Shown: positions 23,570 to 37,230 of the stretch, one piece after another | Layout: the number at the start of each line of letters is the position of its first letter | Position numbering within the stretch: position 1 is the first letter of the stretch | DNA from: Chionis minor | Lineage: Eukaryota > Chordata > Aves > Charadriiformes > Chionididae | Reading direction: 5' to 3' | DNA: 64,000 nt | Assembly: GCA_013398295.1 (NCBI GenBank) | Contig: VZSF01007301.1 | Span: forward strand, 1,076,651-1,140,650 | The notes under the pieces: model-generated | Told to the model about the DNA's origin: nothing | Database searches by the model: none | What the model saw: only the letters and a program-made list of their open reading frames with translations | Made by a program: the position numbers and the translations under genes

Positions 23570-23628
23570 GGGGTTTTTTGGGGTGTGTGGTTTTGGGTGG
23601 TTTTTCGTGTTGTGTTTTTTATTTTTTA
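23570..23628 (+). repeat. T/G-rich low-complexity tract
   Basis: G runs alternate with T runs and GTGTG units, closely resembling the other T/G tracts in the window. Confidence 0.8.
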
Positions 23629-24960
23629 ACCCATTGATCTTGATTAGCTTCAAGACCTTGTTTGGCCTTTTCATTTTGAATGGTTGGGGGAGGAACAAGG
23701 CAGCATATAAAATTTCTTAACAGGGGAGTGTTGTGGGGGCAGAAAACTCAATGTTGTCTGCTGTGTTGGTATTGGTAGCACAGTCTTGGTTTCTTATACA
23801 ATGTCTAAGGGCATTAAAGTGGTCCAGAACTACTGTCCTGGGAGGGAGAACTGGGAGGGTGACTTCCTGAAATTTAGTAGTAGAAGGGGGAATGTGTGGC
23901 ACCCTGCCACTGTATTTAAAAAGAATACGTAAATAAAAATGGTATACATATATATCTATGGAGGAGCAAAAATACAAATATAAAACTGCTATGTTAAAAT
24001 CTGGTACGTTTGGTTGCCTTATTAGTGCTTACGTCTCTGATCTTTTTGAGGTACCCAAGAACATGTAATTCTCATGTTGCGGCCGATACAGCCTTTTATG
24101 AGGAGTAAGTTATACAGATAAAGAGGAACTTGGGATACATTGGACATCAGAGTTACAGTGAGCCCACTTTAGGAAAAGGGGACGAAGGTTCATTTCATAA
24201 ATACTTATATAGGTGTTAATAATACTTTATGTGTTTCCTGTCTTTTACCATGATTTGTCTAATTTCTTTTAACTTTTTTTATGTAGGTGTCTGCTGTCTG
24301 TAGAGGGTGATAGGTTTGGTGACATAGACAAGCCTGTTGTCTGCAGGTACAGAGTGTTAGTTCTCTCATGAACAGAGGTGATGGTTCAGCTGGCTGGGGA
24401 AGAGAATGGGCTTAACTCAGGGAATGAAGCAATGCAGGGCCAGAATCTTCAGGCAATGCGTGACATCAAACTGGTTGAGCCAAGCTGGAAGTGCTTTCTA
24501 GGCTCAACTTCACTTTCCCTTCTTTCTCCTTTTTCTGTCCTGTGTTTTGTGGTGAGTCTGGTACTTAACAGCATCAGGGTTTGTGTATCATTATGCAGAA
24601 TATTCTCTGCCCTTTCCCTTTCAAGCCAGTAAAGGACTGAGTTCTTCCTTCTTCTGGAAGCTTGTTTCTTTTTAACTTGGGTTTTCCAGACACTCATTGG
24701 AGGAATGTACTGTGGCGGAAGCTGTTTGTAAATGTAGAAAATGGTGCGCTGCAAGAAGGCATGACTGTGGAAAACCAAAAGAAGTCTTTATATAGCAGTG
24801 GATCTCCCTTGTTCTCATGAGCCAAGTCTGCGTTATTTTGTGCTCTAACTGTGCCTTTCTAGTTGTTTTTGAACAGAGGTTACATAGGTGCTTTATCACC
24901 AGTACCGTTAAACTCGTGTTTCTTTCATTAGGAGTAAGCAGGCTCTCCTTTTGTTCTTTT

Positions 24961-25002
24961 GGTTTTTTTTTTCCCCCACACACACCCCACCCCCCCTCCC
25001 CA
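24961..25002 (+). repeat. T10 followed by C/A-rich run
   Basis: Ten T (24963-24972), then CCCCC, (CA)n and C-rich sequence to about 25002. Simple sequence, resembling a long polypyrimidine tract. Confidence 0.8.
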
Positions 25003-27862
25003 TCTCAAAGGCTTCATGCAGCATGATTCTGCACTTCTGCAGTGCTATGAACGTAGTGCCTGAACTTCGTGTAGCTTGGCTGGGGAAGCCGGACAGGCCT
25101 TGGGACGTGGGATCTTTTAGCAAGGGTGATCTCTTGCCTTAAAAACTTGCTTGCAGGAACGATGTCTAGGGCTATTTCATTCTTCTTGTCCACCCTGAGT
25201 CATTGTGGTGGCAGGGTGAGAGTCGTGCCTGGATACTCTCCTAGAAGGATAAAATAATCTAAAAGGCTTCTAAGGATCTCTGGATAGTTACAGGTATAGT
25301 TGCAGCTAGCAGATATCTTACAGCAAACCTCTCTCTAATGAGGCTCTTCAATTTTTCTTCAAAGATGGAATAAAATGAAATAAATTTTAATATCTTGTTT
25401 CTGTTGGATTCATTTGATACTTAAAATGTTATCCCTTGTTACCAGTGTGACGGGGCAGATGCATACATGAGGCTATCCATCCAGGCGTGGACTCAGAAAC
25501 GTTTCCAGCTGGATTCTAAATTCTGTTACTTTCATAAAAGATTTATTTTAAGAGGGACGAAACTAATTGGTGGCTGAGTGATGACTTTGGCCAGCTGAGA
25601 GAGTGAATTTACTGTGTAAAGTATGCTGGGTGAAAAGCTCAGGAGTTGGAAGGAATTGTTCTCATCAAAGGTTAAACAGAAGGGGTCCTGCACAGCAAAG
25701 CAAATGGGTGTGACGCTTGGGTTTTTGAAACAGACTTCTCATAAATAAGCTGTGTGTCTATATGGAAGTTGACTGAATATTGTGCAGAAAGAATTGGAGA
25801 CAGAATTGGGCAGACTTTTTTGAGGCTCTTCCAAGAATAGAAAGCAAGAGGAATACCATTTGTATGTGTGGAGCTCAGGGGAAAACGGGATGCTGAATTA
25901 AACACCTCTAGCTATGAGGTGTCTTTAGAGTTCTAAGAAGTACTGGCCAATGGTGGGGCTTCTACCCTGGTTTCTACATGTAAGTGCTATCTAATAATAA
26001 AAAGAAAACTCTTAGATTGTGAAAGCTGAATGTTAGAGAGAAAATTTTCTTTCCAGGTTGCTAATGTTTATATCGCTGAATTGGAAGTTAAACCTCTTGT
26101 GAACTAAAAGTTAAGATTCATTAGCATTTCTGCACAGAAATATATTTTCTCATCCAAGTTAGTACATATGGATTTGTGCAAAATTTCTTTCAAGCTGTTT
26201 TAAGCAAAACTTTCTATGTTAGTAGATTTGTTTCTTGATATTTTTAGAATATGGTGTTCTGCCTTTAAAAGAAATTAACTATTTCAGAGTTGAAGAACAA
26301 GTATCCCAAGGGGATTCGAAATAACTTTGTGGAACATTGGCAAACCTCGCAAAAGCATTCTGCTGCTTTTGCAGCAATAATTTGAACTGCAGGGCTCATT
26401 CTCCAGCACAGGACTGTTGTAGGTCCTCTCCTATTCTGCAGCTGTTTTATTGAAGTAAGGCAGTTGAGCGGTATGCAGTGAGTCATTTGTATATTGAAGT
26501 TCGCCATGGCTTTATCCGTGGCAGCATCTCCTGTAGAGCTCTTGTTCTGTGTTTTTTCTACTTAAAAATATACACAGGAGATAAGTTTTAATAGCAGAAG
26601 CTTCAACTGGAGATCTAGGCAACTGACTGCATTCTCCCAGAAAGCACTGCATCTGAGAGGACTGTTTAAGATGACCCTGTTGGGATATTTTTTAATATAT
26701 AAGATTAGTAGGGAACTGCATTTATTTTGATGACTTTCCATTCTGTGAATAGTATCCTTGTCATAAATGGAGGTTAAATCAGTATGGACTGAGATTGTAT
26801 CTGTATTCCCTTCCAAATAGTTAACCTTTATTTTCACTTACAAATGTTCTGTATATTCTGTAAAACAGTTTACACAGCTCTTAATAAGGGGTTATTTAAT
26901 CTTTATAAGGACTTGTCTAGGATTTAGCTTACCTTGGACAGCATGAGTAAGCACACTGTCCTCAGTGAGCTGTGGTAATTACCTCTTAGATAAACCAGTT
27001 CTGTTTTCATCAGTTTACAAAATTGAGTATTCACTGCAATAGAAATGATACTGGCTTTACTTAAACAGTTTTGGTGGTACTGATGTTTAATCTGAGTACA
27101 GGTGAATTTCAGTCTTTATTTGCAAAAAAAAAAAACCCCAAAACACAACACTTGAAAATGCATTGCTTTGAAGGGCTTGTGTGCCTGCTTTCTCTAGCTA
27201 AAGAGTTGGCCCAAAAATATACGTGCCTGTATCTGTTGTCTTGCATTGCAAATGACTGACTTCACATCTGTGGGACTGTGTCAGGAGACAGTCTAAAACT
27301 GGAGCTCATTGACTTACGTGACTAAACAAAAATCAATTTTTAATTGTTATCTACAACTAAGTACAGATATCTGTCTTAAATTTGGCTTTTTAATTTATTT
27401 TCTGAGTAAGGGTAATTTGTGTATCCCCTTTGAAGAAGTACAGAAGAGTAACACCTAATGGAAGCCACCTAAAGTTCTGTTGCAGTGGCTTCGTGCAATT
27501 TGTAGCGGTATTCCAAAGTAATGAGACAATATTACAGCAGACATGGAGGATTAACCTCTTAAACAGTATAAATCCATTGAACTTACAGTATTAATACTTG
27601 TCTTTATACACATGATTAAAATCTTCATTTTAAATGGGACTCTAACCAATGAGATGATGATTGTTTGCTGCTTGAATTTCCTTAATGTCTTAGCAAAGGC
27701 TTTATCTGATGCTGCCTTTAACCTAAATTACCGCATCAGAAACTTTTCTGTAAACTTAAAATAGGGAGTCCAAGCTGCCTGGCTGTAATGGGTTAACACT
27801 TGAATGGCTTCACTGCTTTGTGAGCTCAGGAATTTCCAGGAAGAGAAGAGATTAAATCAAAG

Positions 27863-27891
27863 TGTTCTTCTTTATTTAAAAAAGAAGAACA
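27863..27891. repeat. Perfect 11-bp hairpin with 7-nt loop
   Basis: TGTTCTTCTTT (27863-27873) and AAAGAAGAACA (27881-27891) are exact reverse complements around the loop ATTTAAA. The arms are purine/pyrimidine-skewed. Confidence 0.6.
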
Positions 27892-28315
27892 AACAGTATT
27901 TTGAAGGTGTCATTGCACAAATTTTAAGCTCTTGAGAGAATACTTAAGCTTGTCTGTTTAGTGGTGAACATAATTGATTCACCTTCTCATTGCGCAGAAC
28001 ATAACTCAATTATGGTAGGAACAAACAGTGTCTCCAGAGGTACAAGCTTGAGTGGATATATGAGATCCTGGCCTCCATCCAGCAAATGATGCCATGACTT
28101 CTCTTTCTTCTGGTGCTTAAAATCTTATACTCGAGTCCTTCTGCGGGAATTAATGCAAACAGAGAGGAGGGGGAACTGAAGTGGTATCTGTTCAATTTTA
28201 GCTGCCTCAATAAGACATTGATGTCAGTTTAATACACAACGTGGAAACTTGTTTCTATCTGTGCCCTTTCGGGATGCTTACTTATCTCTGTTGGGTATGC
28301 AGACAGTCAAGGGTG

Positions 28316-28380
28316 GGGTTTTTTGTGGTGGCTTTTTTTGTGTTTGGGGTTTTTTTTTGTTTGTTTGTTTTTATGTTTGA
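28316..28380 (+). repeat. T/G-rich tract with (GTTT)n
   Basis: T runs of seven to nine with G doublets, ending in GTTT repeats. Low complexity; not a poly(A)-tailed retrocopy as far as can be seen. Confidence 0.8.
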
Positions 28381-28827
28381 ACTCTGTTTTGGGACCTTTC
28401 CACTGTTGGGTCTTGTCTGCAAACCAGGCACGCTCTTCTTTTTGTTCTTCACAGTCTAAGTGTACTTGACACACTTAACAAAATGGGTTTTATTGCAGGA
28501 GTCTAGTAATGAACTTCGTACTATTTCTCCTCTCCACACTACAGTTGCAGGTGTGTGGGGATGTGGTGTTTGGGGTTTTTTTTGGGCTTTTTGTTGTTGT
28601 TAATCCCTACTAGGAACCAAGTTGTGAGATTCTTGACTTGAGAGTACAATATTGAGGCTTGTTTCAGAATGCATTGTGGATCTTTGAAGCAGAGTGATTA
28701 CTGTCCTTCTCCACAGTACCACTTCTTCTGTTGTGGCTTTTAGTCCATTTGCTGAAACCAGCAGGGTAGTAGAAGCATGACCTAAAGCAAACCCAGACTG
28801 TAACAGACCTTTTGTTTACATTTATCT

Positions 28828-28881
28828 AAAAAAAAAACAAAAAAACAAAACCAACAAAACAAAAAAATGTAAAGAAAATAT
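28828..28881 (+). repeat. A-rich (AAAC)n-like tract next to CR1
   Basis: Ten A followed by CAAAA-type units directly left of the 3' terminus of the minus-strand CR1. It may mark the insertion site, be a pre-existing A-rich tract into which CR1 integrated, or have expanded afterwards. Confidence 0.7.
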
Positions 28882-29470
28882 CATGGAATCATGGAATAAC
28901 TTAGGTCAGAAGGGACCTCTGGGACTCAGCTGGTCCCACTTCACAATAAGACTGGGTTGGGTTCGGTTGGATGAGATTGTTCAAGGTGCTTCCCTTTGGC
29001 TAGTGAAGTTTAGAATTACTTTCATGGAGATAGTACAGCCGGCAGTTGAACTTTGTGCTGCTGATCACAAGCCTTGGGCCTGGTGGTATTGTCCGCTTAG
29101 TCAATCTACATTTCACCAAACTAACTGAGGATGCCGCGGGAGACCAAGTGAAAGCCTTTGCTAAAACCACAGTAAACAACATCCGCTGCTGCCCCTTTGT
29201 CTGTACAGACCCTCTTCCTGTCCAAGAATACCATGAGGTTGGTTGGGTGCAGTCTAACCTCAGTAGAACTGTGCTGGCTCTTCCCAGTCACCTCCTTGTC
29301 CTTCACGTGCTCAGAAATGCCTTCCAGGACGATTGGCTCTGCAGTGACTTGGGTTGTGCTGACTGACCCCAGATGTTTTATCTTGAGAAGGGCATCTTGA
29401 TATTTACCATCCAAAGAGGATGGTAGAGCTAATGACCTCCAGAGCTCTGCCCCAACCGACACGTCTGTGA
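28882..29470 (-). mobile_element. CR1 LINE, 3' tip joined to decayed RT segment
   Basis: On the minus strand the element ends at 28882 with the CR1 3' tip (reverse complement seen as ATCATGGAATCATGGAATAA followed by a GGTCAGAAGGGACCTCTGG-type block). From about 29462 down to 29045 the minus strand encodes decayed CR1 reverse transcriptase. Recognisable are the segment around GISEHVKDKEVTGKSQH, then the DKGAAADVVYCGFSK stretch, where the family's Leu-Asp-Phe has become Cys-Gly-Phe, and then the LVKCRLTKRT block. Stops and frameshifts interrupt it. Between about 28960 and 29045 the remaining RT, C-terminal and 3' UTR sequence is missing, so the copy carries an internal deletion or is two overlapping insertions. 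It is not functional. Confidence 0.85.
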
Positions 29471-32438
29471 CCTTACGACAGCAGGATTGCCAGTGAACCT
29501 GGGGTTGCCTGTTGCAGTTTATGCCACTGGCACCTAGAACTTCTGAAAAACTGGTCTGTCTAGCCTCCAGATCCGAACGTTATTTCATGTGTATAGTGCC
29601 TTACTCAGACATCTTTTTTTAGTGCTTAGTTTTTTTTTTCTCTGAGAACTGACTCCAGAGTAGCAGAAGTCTTGTCTTGGGCATCTAGTTTTAATAGTAT
29701 TTTGATTCACTGCGGAGATAGACCTTGCCCAGATTTAGTATGGAGCCGCACTTGTCTCGTAGAATGTCTGGAGCTGAGTTATTGCTAAGTTCAGGAGTCA
29801 TTTTAGTTTGTTTTACACCTACAATAAAATGTATAGAGAGTGGACTTGATTAAAGATCTTCTATGTTTGTATACTGCTGCAAATACTAGCTTGTCTTAGA
29901 GAAGAAATATGGAAATTGTACCCATTTTGCAGAAGGTTTTAGTAAGAGCTGTAGCTGCAGGTGGTTTGTCTCCAAGGGTATTTCCTTATAGGAAGAACCA
30001 AAATACAGACAATTGTCTCCTGAAGGTAGGAGTGTTCTCTGGCATAAAGTTGTGAGAGAACAGTTATGAGATCTTGGGATTTTTGCAGGAAGGGAACTTG
30101 CTAAGGAAGTCTGACTTCTACTTAAAAATAAAATATATTTTTAGTGATGCAGATAAAATGGAATAATTGTCCATTAGTGGTGCAGTTTTTATAGTAGTCT
30201 GTTGAGAAGTATAAGCACTGGAAAGGGAAATACAGCTTGTTTATTTGGTTTTTTCCTATGGCCGAGCTGAAACTTTTGAGATGGAGAAATTAGCCTTGAC
30301 TAAAGGTACTCTGATTTTGATTATTCAGAATCTGTAAGCCTGCTTAAACTTGCATTTATATTTCTGACTGTTTGGAAAAATTGGTTCTCTTTTGTGAATG
30401 TACTTCTGGCTTCAGGGGTCAAACTTTGAAAGCTGAGCATGAGTAACTTGAACAGTGCTTGTTTAGTCTATTTGTGCTCTTATGGTTGAGCTTGTAATCA
30501 CATGTTCAATCCAGTGCGCCCTTCTGCAAAAGTATGTGTTGCTGTTCTGCAAGAGTCCAAACAAGTATTTGCATTCAGCTGATTGCATTCCTTCAGCCAA
30601 TGTGCAATCATTAAAAATAAAAATTAGAGACTTGGATATACCTGCCATAGTAAATTAACTAGAATAATTAGTCCTCTCATTTGGAGCGGAGTATGTTTAG
30701 AAAAATGCTTATGAATGTTATGTGTGTTTCTGTAATAGAGGAGAGAGTGAAGTATTTATTGATGTTATTGGAGTTTCTTACCATGTCTGGGAGGGAGGTT
30801 ACCCAGGAATGTATAGAGTAGATATTTCTGAAATTCTGTTTTTTTTCTGAAATTCTTCCTGCCCCCTTTGAAGATGGGGCAGGAAGCAGCACGGGATAGA
30901 TGACACTATTTCCCATGCAGTATCTCAGTGTTGTTGGACTTCTGTCCTTCACAGAAGCTTAGGCATGCAAGTAATGAGGGGACTAGCAGCTTACACCTAT
31001 CAAACTAGCGCTTTTCAATCTTGCCCTTCATGTAAACAAGGTAGCTGTTAAAATAGCTACATGCTGTTTTAGAAGATTGATTCTGATGTTTTCCAAAATC
31101 CTGTCTGGCAATGCTGGATAACAGTTTTGTCAATTAGAACTCTAGTATAGGTGAAACTGGTGGTGTTTTAAAAATAAAATGGATGTTGAGGCAGGATTTC
31201 TGTGAGTGTGTGAAAGTCTGTGATTTAGTAAAGTCTAAATTGGCACTGCTGTAGGTTGCATGGTGAGTAAAAGAATCTGAACTTCTCACCTGGGCAGGAT
31301 GTGGGAAGGTAACACCTTGCACTTTTTAAAATTTGAGATTAAGCTTCAACATGGGGGAATTTGAGGTACCTGAGCAGAAAATAAGATTTTTATGCAAGTG
31401 CAGACTTCTACATCTTTGTTTCTATTGGTTATGGAGTTCATAATGACAATTTGATTCTAACGATATACATGTATGGGCACTCTTTCTCTTCACCACGCCT
31501 GTGCCTATTCTGTCAGATGCGACTTTCTTTACTAACAGTAGACTACAGTGATTTAAGTATTTTCTTCTGCTTATTCTTTGACCAGCCTAATGCTTCTTAG
31601 ATGAAGCTTGGATAAATATACACTCAACATATAGTTTCCTAGGTGGTTAAATTGTGAGTTGTGGACTGCCCCTCAGTCCTGGTGCTTGATTCCCCCCCCC
31701 GTAATTTCTTATGGATGGCACTTTGAGTTCAGTCTTGAGCATTTTTGTGCTGTCTCTACTGGGTGTGATAGGCTTAGATAAATGCTAGATTGTAACACTG
31801 ATGCTAACAAACAGCTATTGTACTCTGCTTTCCAGAATGAATGTCTGCTGTGTTCTGTAATTACTGGGGTAAAAGAGGACACTTGAGTTCTTAAAGTAAG
31901 CCATTTTCTGCCGCTTTCCTGGTTAGCAGTCATCCAGGCTGTAGAGAGAGCTTGTGTTGTCACTTCATGCAGAAGAATATGATACAGGTTTATTCCAGTC
32001 TTCTCAGTTTGTCTAGCAAAGACCTTCATGTAGTTGGACCGCATGCAAGTTTGTGTTTTGTTGTTGGGTTGGGGGGCGGAGGAGGGAAGTGGCAGGTAAC
32101 GTGACGGTAAGAAAGCTATCTTTTAACTCCTACTTGTGGCCTGGGACTGACTGAGCACATATTCCTATCTGAATGATTCTGTCCCTCTGTCTTCGTTATC
32201 AATGTGTGGTTTCATCTGAAAGAGTTCTGCATTGGGACTGTTGAGCATCAAGACTTCGGGCTCCAATGGATGTTGTTAGTCACTATTTCCTCGGTAACTG
32301 TATAACAGCATGATGGATCTGTCTTCGCAGCAGTCAAGATGTTCAGTACATACATTCCTTTGTTACCTTAAATTTTGGGCATTCATTTGTGTCCTGCTTT
32401 GAGTTGAAAGATAGCTAGGGGGGAATGCGGGGACAGTG

Positions 32439-32453
32439 GCAGCAGCAGCAGCA
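32439..32453 (+). repeat. Short (GCA)5 microsatellite
   Basis: Five tandem GCA units. Too short to suggest function. Confidence 0.85.
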
Positions 32454-32943
32454 TAATGGTTCCTGATAGCATTCACAACAGCTATGTAATAGCTGGGAAT
32501 TTGAATTTCTCTATTCCAGTGCTATGTTGTTTTGTGAGGTTTTTTTTTTCCCTAGCTGCTGCTCTGTGAGAGACCTAATGGGCATCCAGATGGCATGACG
32601 GATGCCTTACACAGGCCAGAAATGAATATTTCATCACACCTCCCAAAGATAACGTGTAGTCTACTAAGTAGCATTTTTACAGCAAGTCGCTCAGCTTCCT
32701 GAGAATGCCGCAGCTTCCAAGTGTTTGTCTCTTTGAGGGATAGAGGGTTTTAGCTTCAGACTCTGCAGGTGACAAGCTGGAGTTACTAGTTCTTGCTCAC
32801 CAGTCTGGGGTGGTCAAGATAAGACACGGATCTGATTCTAAAATGATGCTTTGTTGCTGGGGATATCTAACCTTACCACTTAGATTTTTGATGTTAGTTA
32901 TTTGCAGGCTTTGGCAACCTAGCAGGTAGCTTAGAGGTAAAAG

Positions 32944-33072
32944 AGGTTTTTTTTTGTGGTGGGCTATTGAGTGGGCTTTTTTGGTTTGTTAGTTTGTTTG
33001 GGTGGGTGGGTGGTGGTGGTGGGTGGGATTTTTTTTGTGTGTGGTGTGTTGGGTTTTTTTGTTTTGTTGTTA
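32944..33072 (+). repeat. G/T-rich tract with G-quadruplex potential
   Basis: A 129-base block of T runs and G runs. At 33000-33027 three GGG runs separated by single T are followed by GGT repeats and two more GGG runs, giving five GGG runs on the + strand. One loop would be about 10 nt, longer than the canonical limit of 7, but two-tetrad or long-loop folding is possible. Confidence 0.8.
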
Positions 33073-36000
33073 ATCCTGAAGCGCTCCTGGAAATAAATAA
33101 CATCTTCCTTGTCAGACTACTTTGTGACTAGGTGGAAACACTGAGTGCACTCCCTGGCTGTTGTGTCTAATCACAGCAGCACCGAAGTACAGATTAGTTG
33201 TCCTAAGAAGTTATTGACTGTAGGGTTGGAAACCCTGTTCCTTGAGGAATGGATGCAGTTTTAGCAAAGAAGGGGTCTCTGCTAGTAGGGGATTTGAAGG
33301 CTTACAAAACCAGACTGTTTCAATGGGTGGTCACAGACCCTCAAGCCAGTCCACTGGTTCTTTAGAATATTTCCTTCTGCCTCCCTTCTTAAACGGGGGA
33401 AATGCAAGGATTGACAGGGTCAATGACTCATTTTTCATATATGGGTCCCTACTTTCTCCAGGCATCCAAGTGCAGGGAAGCATTGTTGCTCTCATATGAG
33501 GTTGGTGGCAGGAACAGGCACTGTCGAGTGTTCTCCCTGTCACTGAGCACTGTGAAAGAACCGTGAGAGTGCGGGGGGGACAGTGCTGGACAATGTCTCC
33601 TCCCTTCCCATGCATGGGCTGGCGTTGTGAAGTTTTTTGAGGTCCCTTCCGAGAGGAGTCAATGGTGTCGCGTTGGGGGAGTTCTGTTCTGATCTGTCGT
33701 TGTTCTACTCAGCTTTCTGTGATCAGCGTTAAAGGCAACTGAGATGTCCATACTAGTATATATGAGCTGCAATTGCTGTCTCTAAAGATGTTTCTGCTTT
33801 TATTTTAGGTAGTTAAAAGCTGACCCTCTCTTCAGGGTGTATGATTCATAAGTACTTCTTTCTGTTTTGATTGATTTCATCCTGTAAGTTAAAAAAAGAA
33901 ATGGAGAAGGCTTTTTAATAAAACACAGACCACGATAGCTGGATTTACATCCTTTGCAGCAAATAGCTAGGACAGCAAAGAAAAGAAACGGGGTCTTTGA
34001 AGCAATTAAAGGACTAAAACTTCTCCATTTTATGGCTTGTACAATACAGTCAAAACTGGTAGTGATTCTGCATTTGTTTGTCAGACAGCTTCCTGACAGA
34101 GAGCGGTGCCATTGCTGGTAAGATGGCCAAACTGTTTGGGCTTATACTTTCCACACAGAGTGTCTGCTTTATTCTGAATTATTTTTAGAAAACCTCAAGA
34201 AAAATATTTAAACTACCTTCAGGAAAGATTAGGGCAATTGAATTTTGTTCCTGTGGAAGACGTAGGGCTGTAGGTAGGGGCTGTATGTGTGTATGGTGAG
34301 GGGAGGAGTGTTAACATCTTTAGCACTTCTGTATTCTGAGGAGATAAAAATTTGCCAGACTCTGTATTTTACTCTTTCAGTGAAAAATCTTCAAACTTCT
34401 GTATTGCTTTTCAAGCAACTGAAAATCTAACTGTACACATACTTGGAGGGAATGTAGTTTGGAAACCGCATACTTGGAAGGTAGCAGCTGTGTGAAACAT
34501 TGAGCTTCTGCCCCCCCAATACACGATATGCTAAGAGGATTTCTCTGACTGCATACAGGATACAAAAAGTGCTGCTTTTGTGTAAGATGCAAGTGAAAAC
34601 AAGGATATCCTCTTCCTTCCTTTTTTTTTTTTAAAAAAAATTTTCAAAGGCAAGTTTGACTTGCTTGCAAAAGGGAATGAGAAGCCATCTTGGTATTTCC
34701 TCCGTATTAGATGCTTTTTTGACATATATTTCTGTGGCTGATGTTCCATTGCTGGACTGTTTGGCAGGTTGTAGGTTTTCATTTCCCAAATATATATCTC
34801 CTACCCTTGTATTTTTATCTTTACTTGAGTGTTCAGCAAAGACTTTGATGTGTAACCAGTTTCTTTGGATGAAATTTCTTCAGTGCTGTGTTTTGCCCAT
34901 ATTGGAATCTCATTAACTTTCATGCATATTTTAGGTTTAGGAAGTGACCTGTGCTTCACACAGGCTTCAAATGGTGTGTCATTGATAAACTCTTTCTCAC
35001 GTTGGGCTCCATAGAGTAATGGATGTTTCACGCTAAAATAGGAGGAGGAGTCTCTGCGTGATTTCTGGCCAAATACTTAATGCCGTCTTACAATATGAGT
35101 GAGCTTGACGTGTTTATTGTGGGAGAGGCTCCCCTGATATTTCTTATTAAAGATTGGAATTTAAGTCTAGTTTTCTTTACCACACAGAAAAGAAAGTCAG
35201 TTGCAGACTTCAGATGAATGAATTTTTAACAAGATTTTTTCTTAAGTTAGGCTGTTTCAGCTAGGCTGTTCTTGGGTTTTTATTGCTGCTGGAGTTTCAA
35301 ATTGAGACCCTTCATTTATGGCTAAAGAATCTCCTGTAGAGATTTTTAGACTTTGAAAGTCTAAAGGGAAGAGGAGGAATTGTTTCACTGTCTCAAATCT
35401 TTCAAATAAATTTAACAATTCAGGCACAGAGCAGTTGATTCCACCCATCTATAAGGCAGGTGGGCCTGATAAACATATAGTGTTTTTTCTGTGTTGTTTA
35501 AAGTGTAGAACTCTGCAGAACTTCCAGAAGTGATTTGCTTTATATACAAACCTGGAGAAATACTAGTGCCTTAACCACAGAGTGAGCGGATTACACTTGA
35601 GAAAGCAACTGTACCCTCAGTGACACACAAAACGAACAGATTATATGGTTCTGTTTTGTTAAGTAATTGTGTGGTTTCTCTTCAGATGTAGTTGCTATAA
35701 TTTAAAAAACGGAATAGGAGAAATTGAGTCATGAAATCATGGAAAAGAGAAGGAATGCAGGGAAAAATCACTCCTTTCAGCTTCTCCGCAGCTCTTCAGT
35801 GAGAAGAGAATGGTATTTGAGGTCCCTGGGAATTCATACTAGCGCGTGCTCTTGATAAGTTAGCAGTACACAGAATAATGGGGAATTCTAGTAATTGGTA
35901 CCTTTCCTATTTAGGCTTGCAAAGACTGATGACAGGTTTTTAAATTTAATTGCAAACCCACGTCTGAATGTTCTTAAAGAACTCGTTAGTACCACGAGCT

Positions 36001-37230
36001 GCTGGAATAGAGGTTTCTCTTGTACAAGATGAAGTTGTGCCAACAATGACGTCTTGACTGCTATGCAGAGTCCTCAAGATTGTGTTTTATGAGGAGGGTG
36101 AGAGAAACTTGGATGGGCCTCAGCAAAATCTTTAGCAGGGAGTGGAGAAAATCGGAGAGAGCTCCTCCTAATTTGCTCCCTGTTGTTAGATTTAAGATAA
36201 ATTTTCATATCAAATAGTTGCTTGAGCTTTTGTTATGATACAATACGAAGATCAGATTTTGCTGAATTTGCCAACGTCACTAAGGAAATACTGTGCAAAT
36301 TCTTAAGCTGCTTCTTGGTTTGTTTTCTGTTACTTACTGGGGAGACTGCTGGTATTGAGAAAGCAAAAACTGTAGAGTTGTCCAGCATTGGAAAGTTGAA
36401 AGAATAATTTTTTTTCGGGCCTGAAAATGTTGGGATTTAATAGATGCTTATAATTGTAAAGGGAAAGAGAACTATCAAGTATATTTCACTTACAGACAGA
36501 AGGGATGATGAAAATATGCCAGAGCTTGCTTGGTTGTTCTAACCAAACTCTGCTTTTGTCCAAAAAAAAAAAAGTTCTCATTTCTAAAACTTTGAACTTA
36601 TTAAATAAGGTGGAGGAACACTGTGAAGGTGGAAGATTGTGCTGTTTGCTAGTCTTCTTCCAGTTGTACATGGAGTTTTTGAGACAAGGTGACTACAGAC
36701 GGCTTCCTCTTGTTCAAGTCATAGAGTTCACAGGCCTTGTGCAGCTTCTCTCCCCTTTTTTTCACGTTTGACTGTTGGTTTTTTGGTTTCTTTTTTTTTT
36801 CCCCTCTATGCCTCTTACTCTGTATTCAGCCCAGCCATCATTTGCTGGAACTGATTGTTACGTGTTGCCAAAGGATTGCTCAAAGCAGGTGACAAGAGGT
36901 GAGAGAGACCTTTTCTTGCTTTGAATTATTCAATAGTGGGTCTCTAGCTGACATTTCTAATATTAACTTTTAATAGAGGCTTCTGTCCTCTGGTAATCCA
37001 TCTGGATTGCTTGATTGGGTGACAGATTTTTTTTGTGTAAGTCGTGAAATCAGTTAGTAGGAGACCTGCAGCCTTCTGTAAAAGGCTTCAGCCTGAATGT
37101 CACCTACTCGCTCGTAAAGTAATATAGCACATAGATTTTCATAATTATACAACTGGCTGCTCGCATGTGGCAGGCACACTTGGAACGGTCACCAGCCTTT
37201 TAAGGGGACAATGTGAAGTAACTACTAGTG

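Larger units (their letters stand above)
23266..28827. other. Unique intron-like stretch
   Basis: No gene or interspersed repeat recognised. It contains the T/G tract at 23570-23628, the T-then-C/A block at 24961-25002, A12 at 27124-27135, a perfect hairpin at 27863-27891 and T/G tracts at 28316-28380 and 28560-28600. Confidence 0.6.

Noticed and set aside
33240..33640. Complex segment ending in a GGTCCCTTCC word like the CR1 3' end
   Set aside because: The surrounding bases do not follow the CR1 3' end and no tail is present; left unclassified.
35730..35750. ATCATGGAAAAG resembling the reverse-complement CR1 3' tip
   Set aside because: The match is too short and sequence after it diverges at once.
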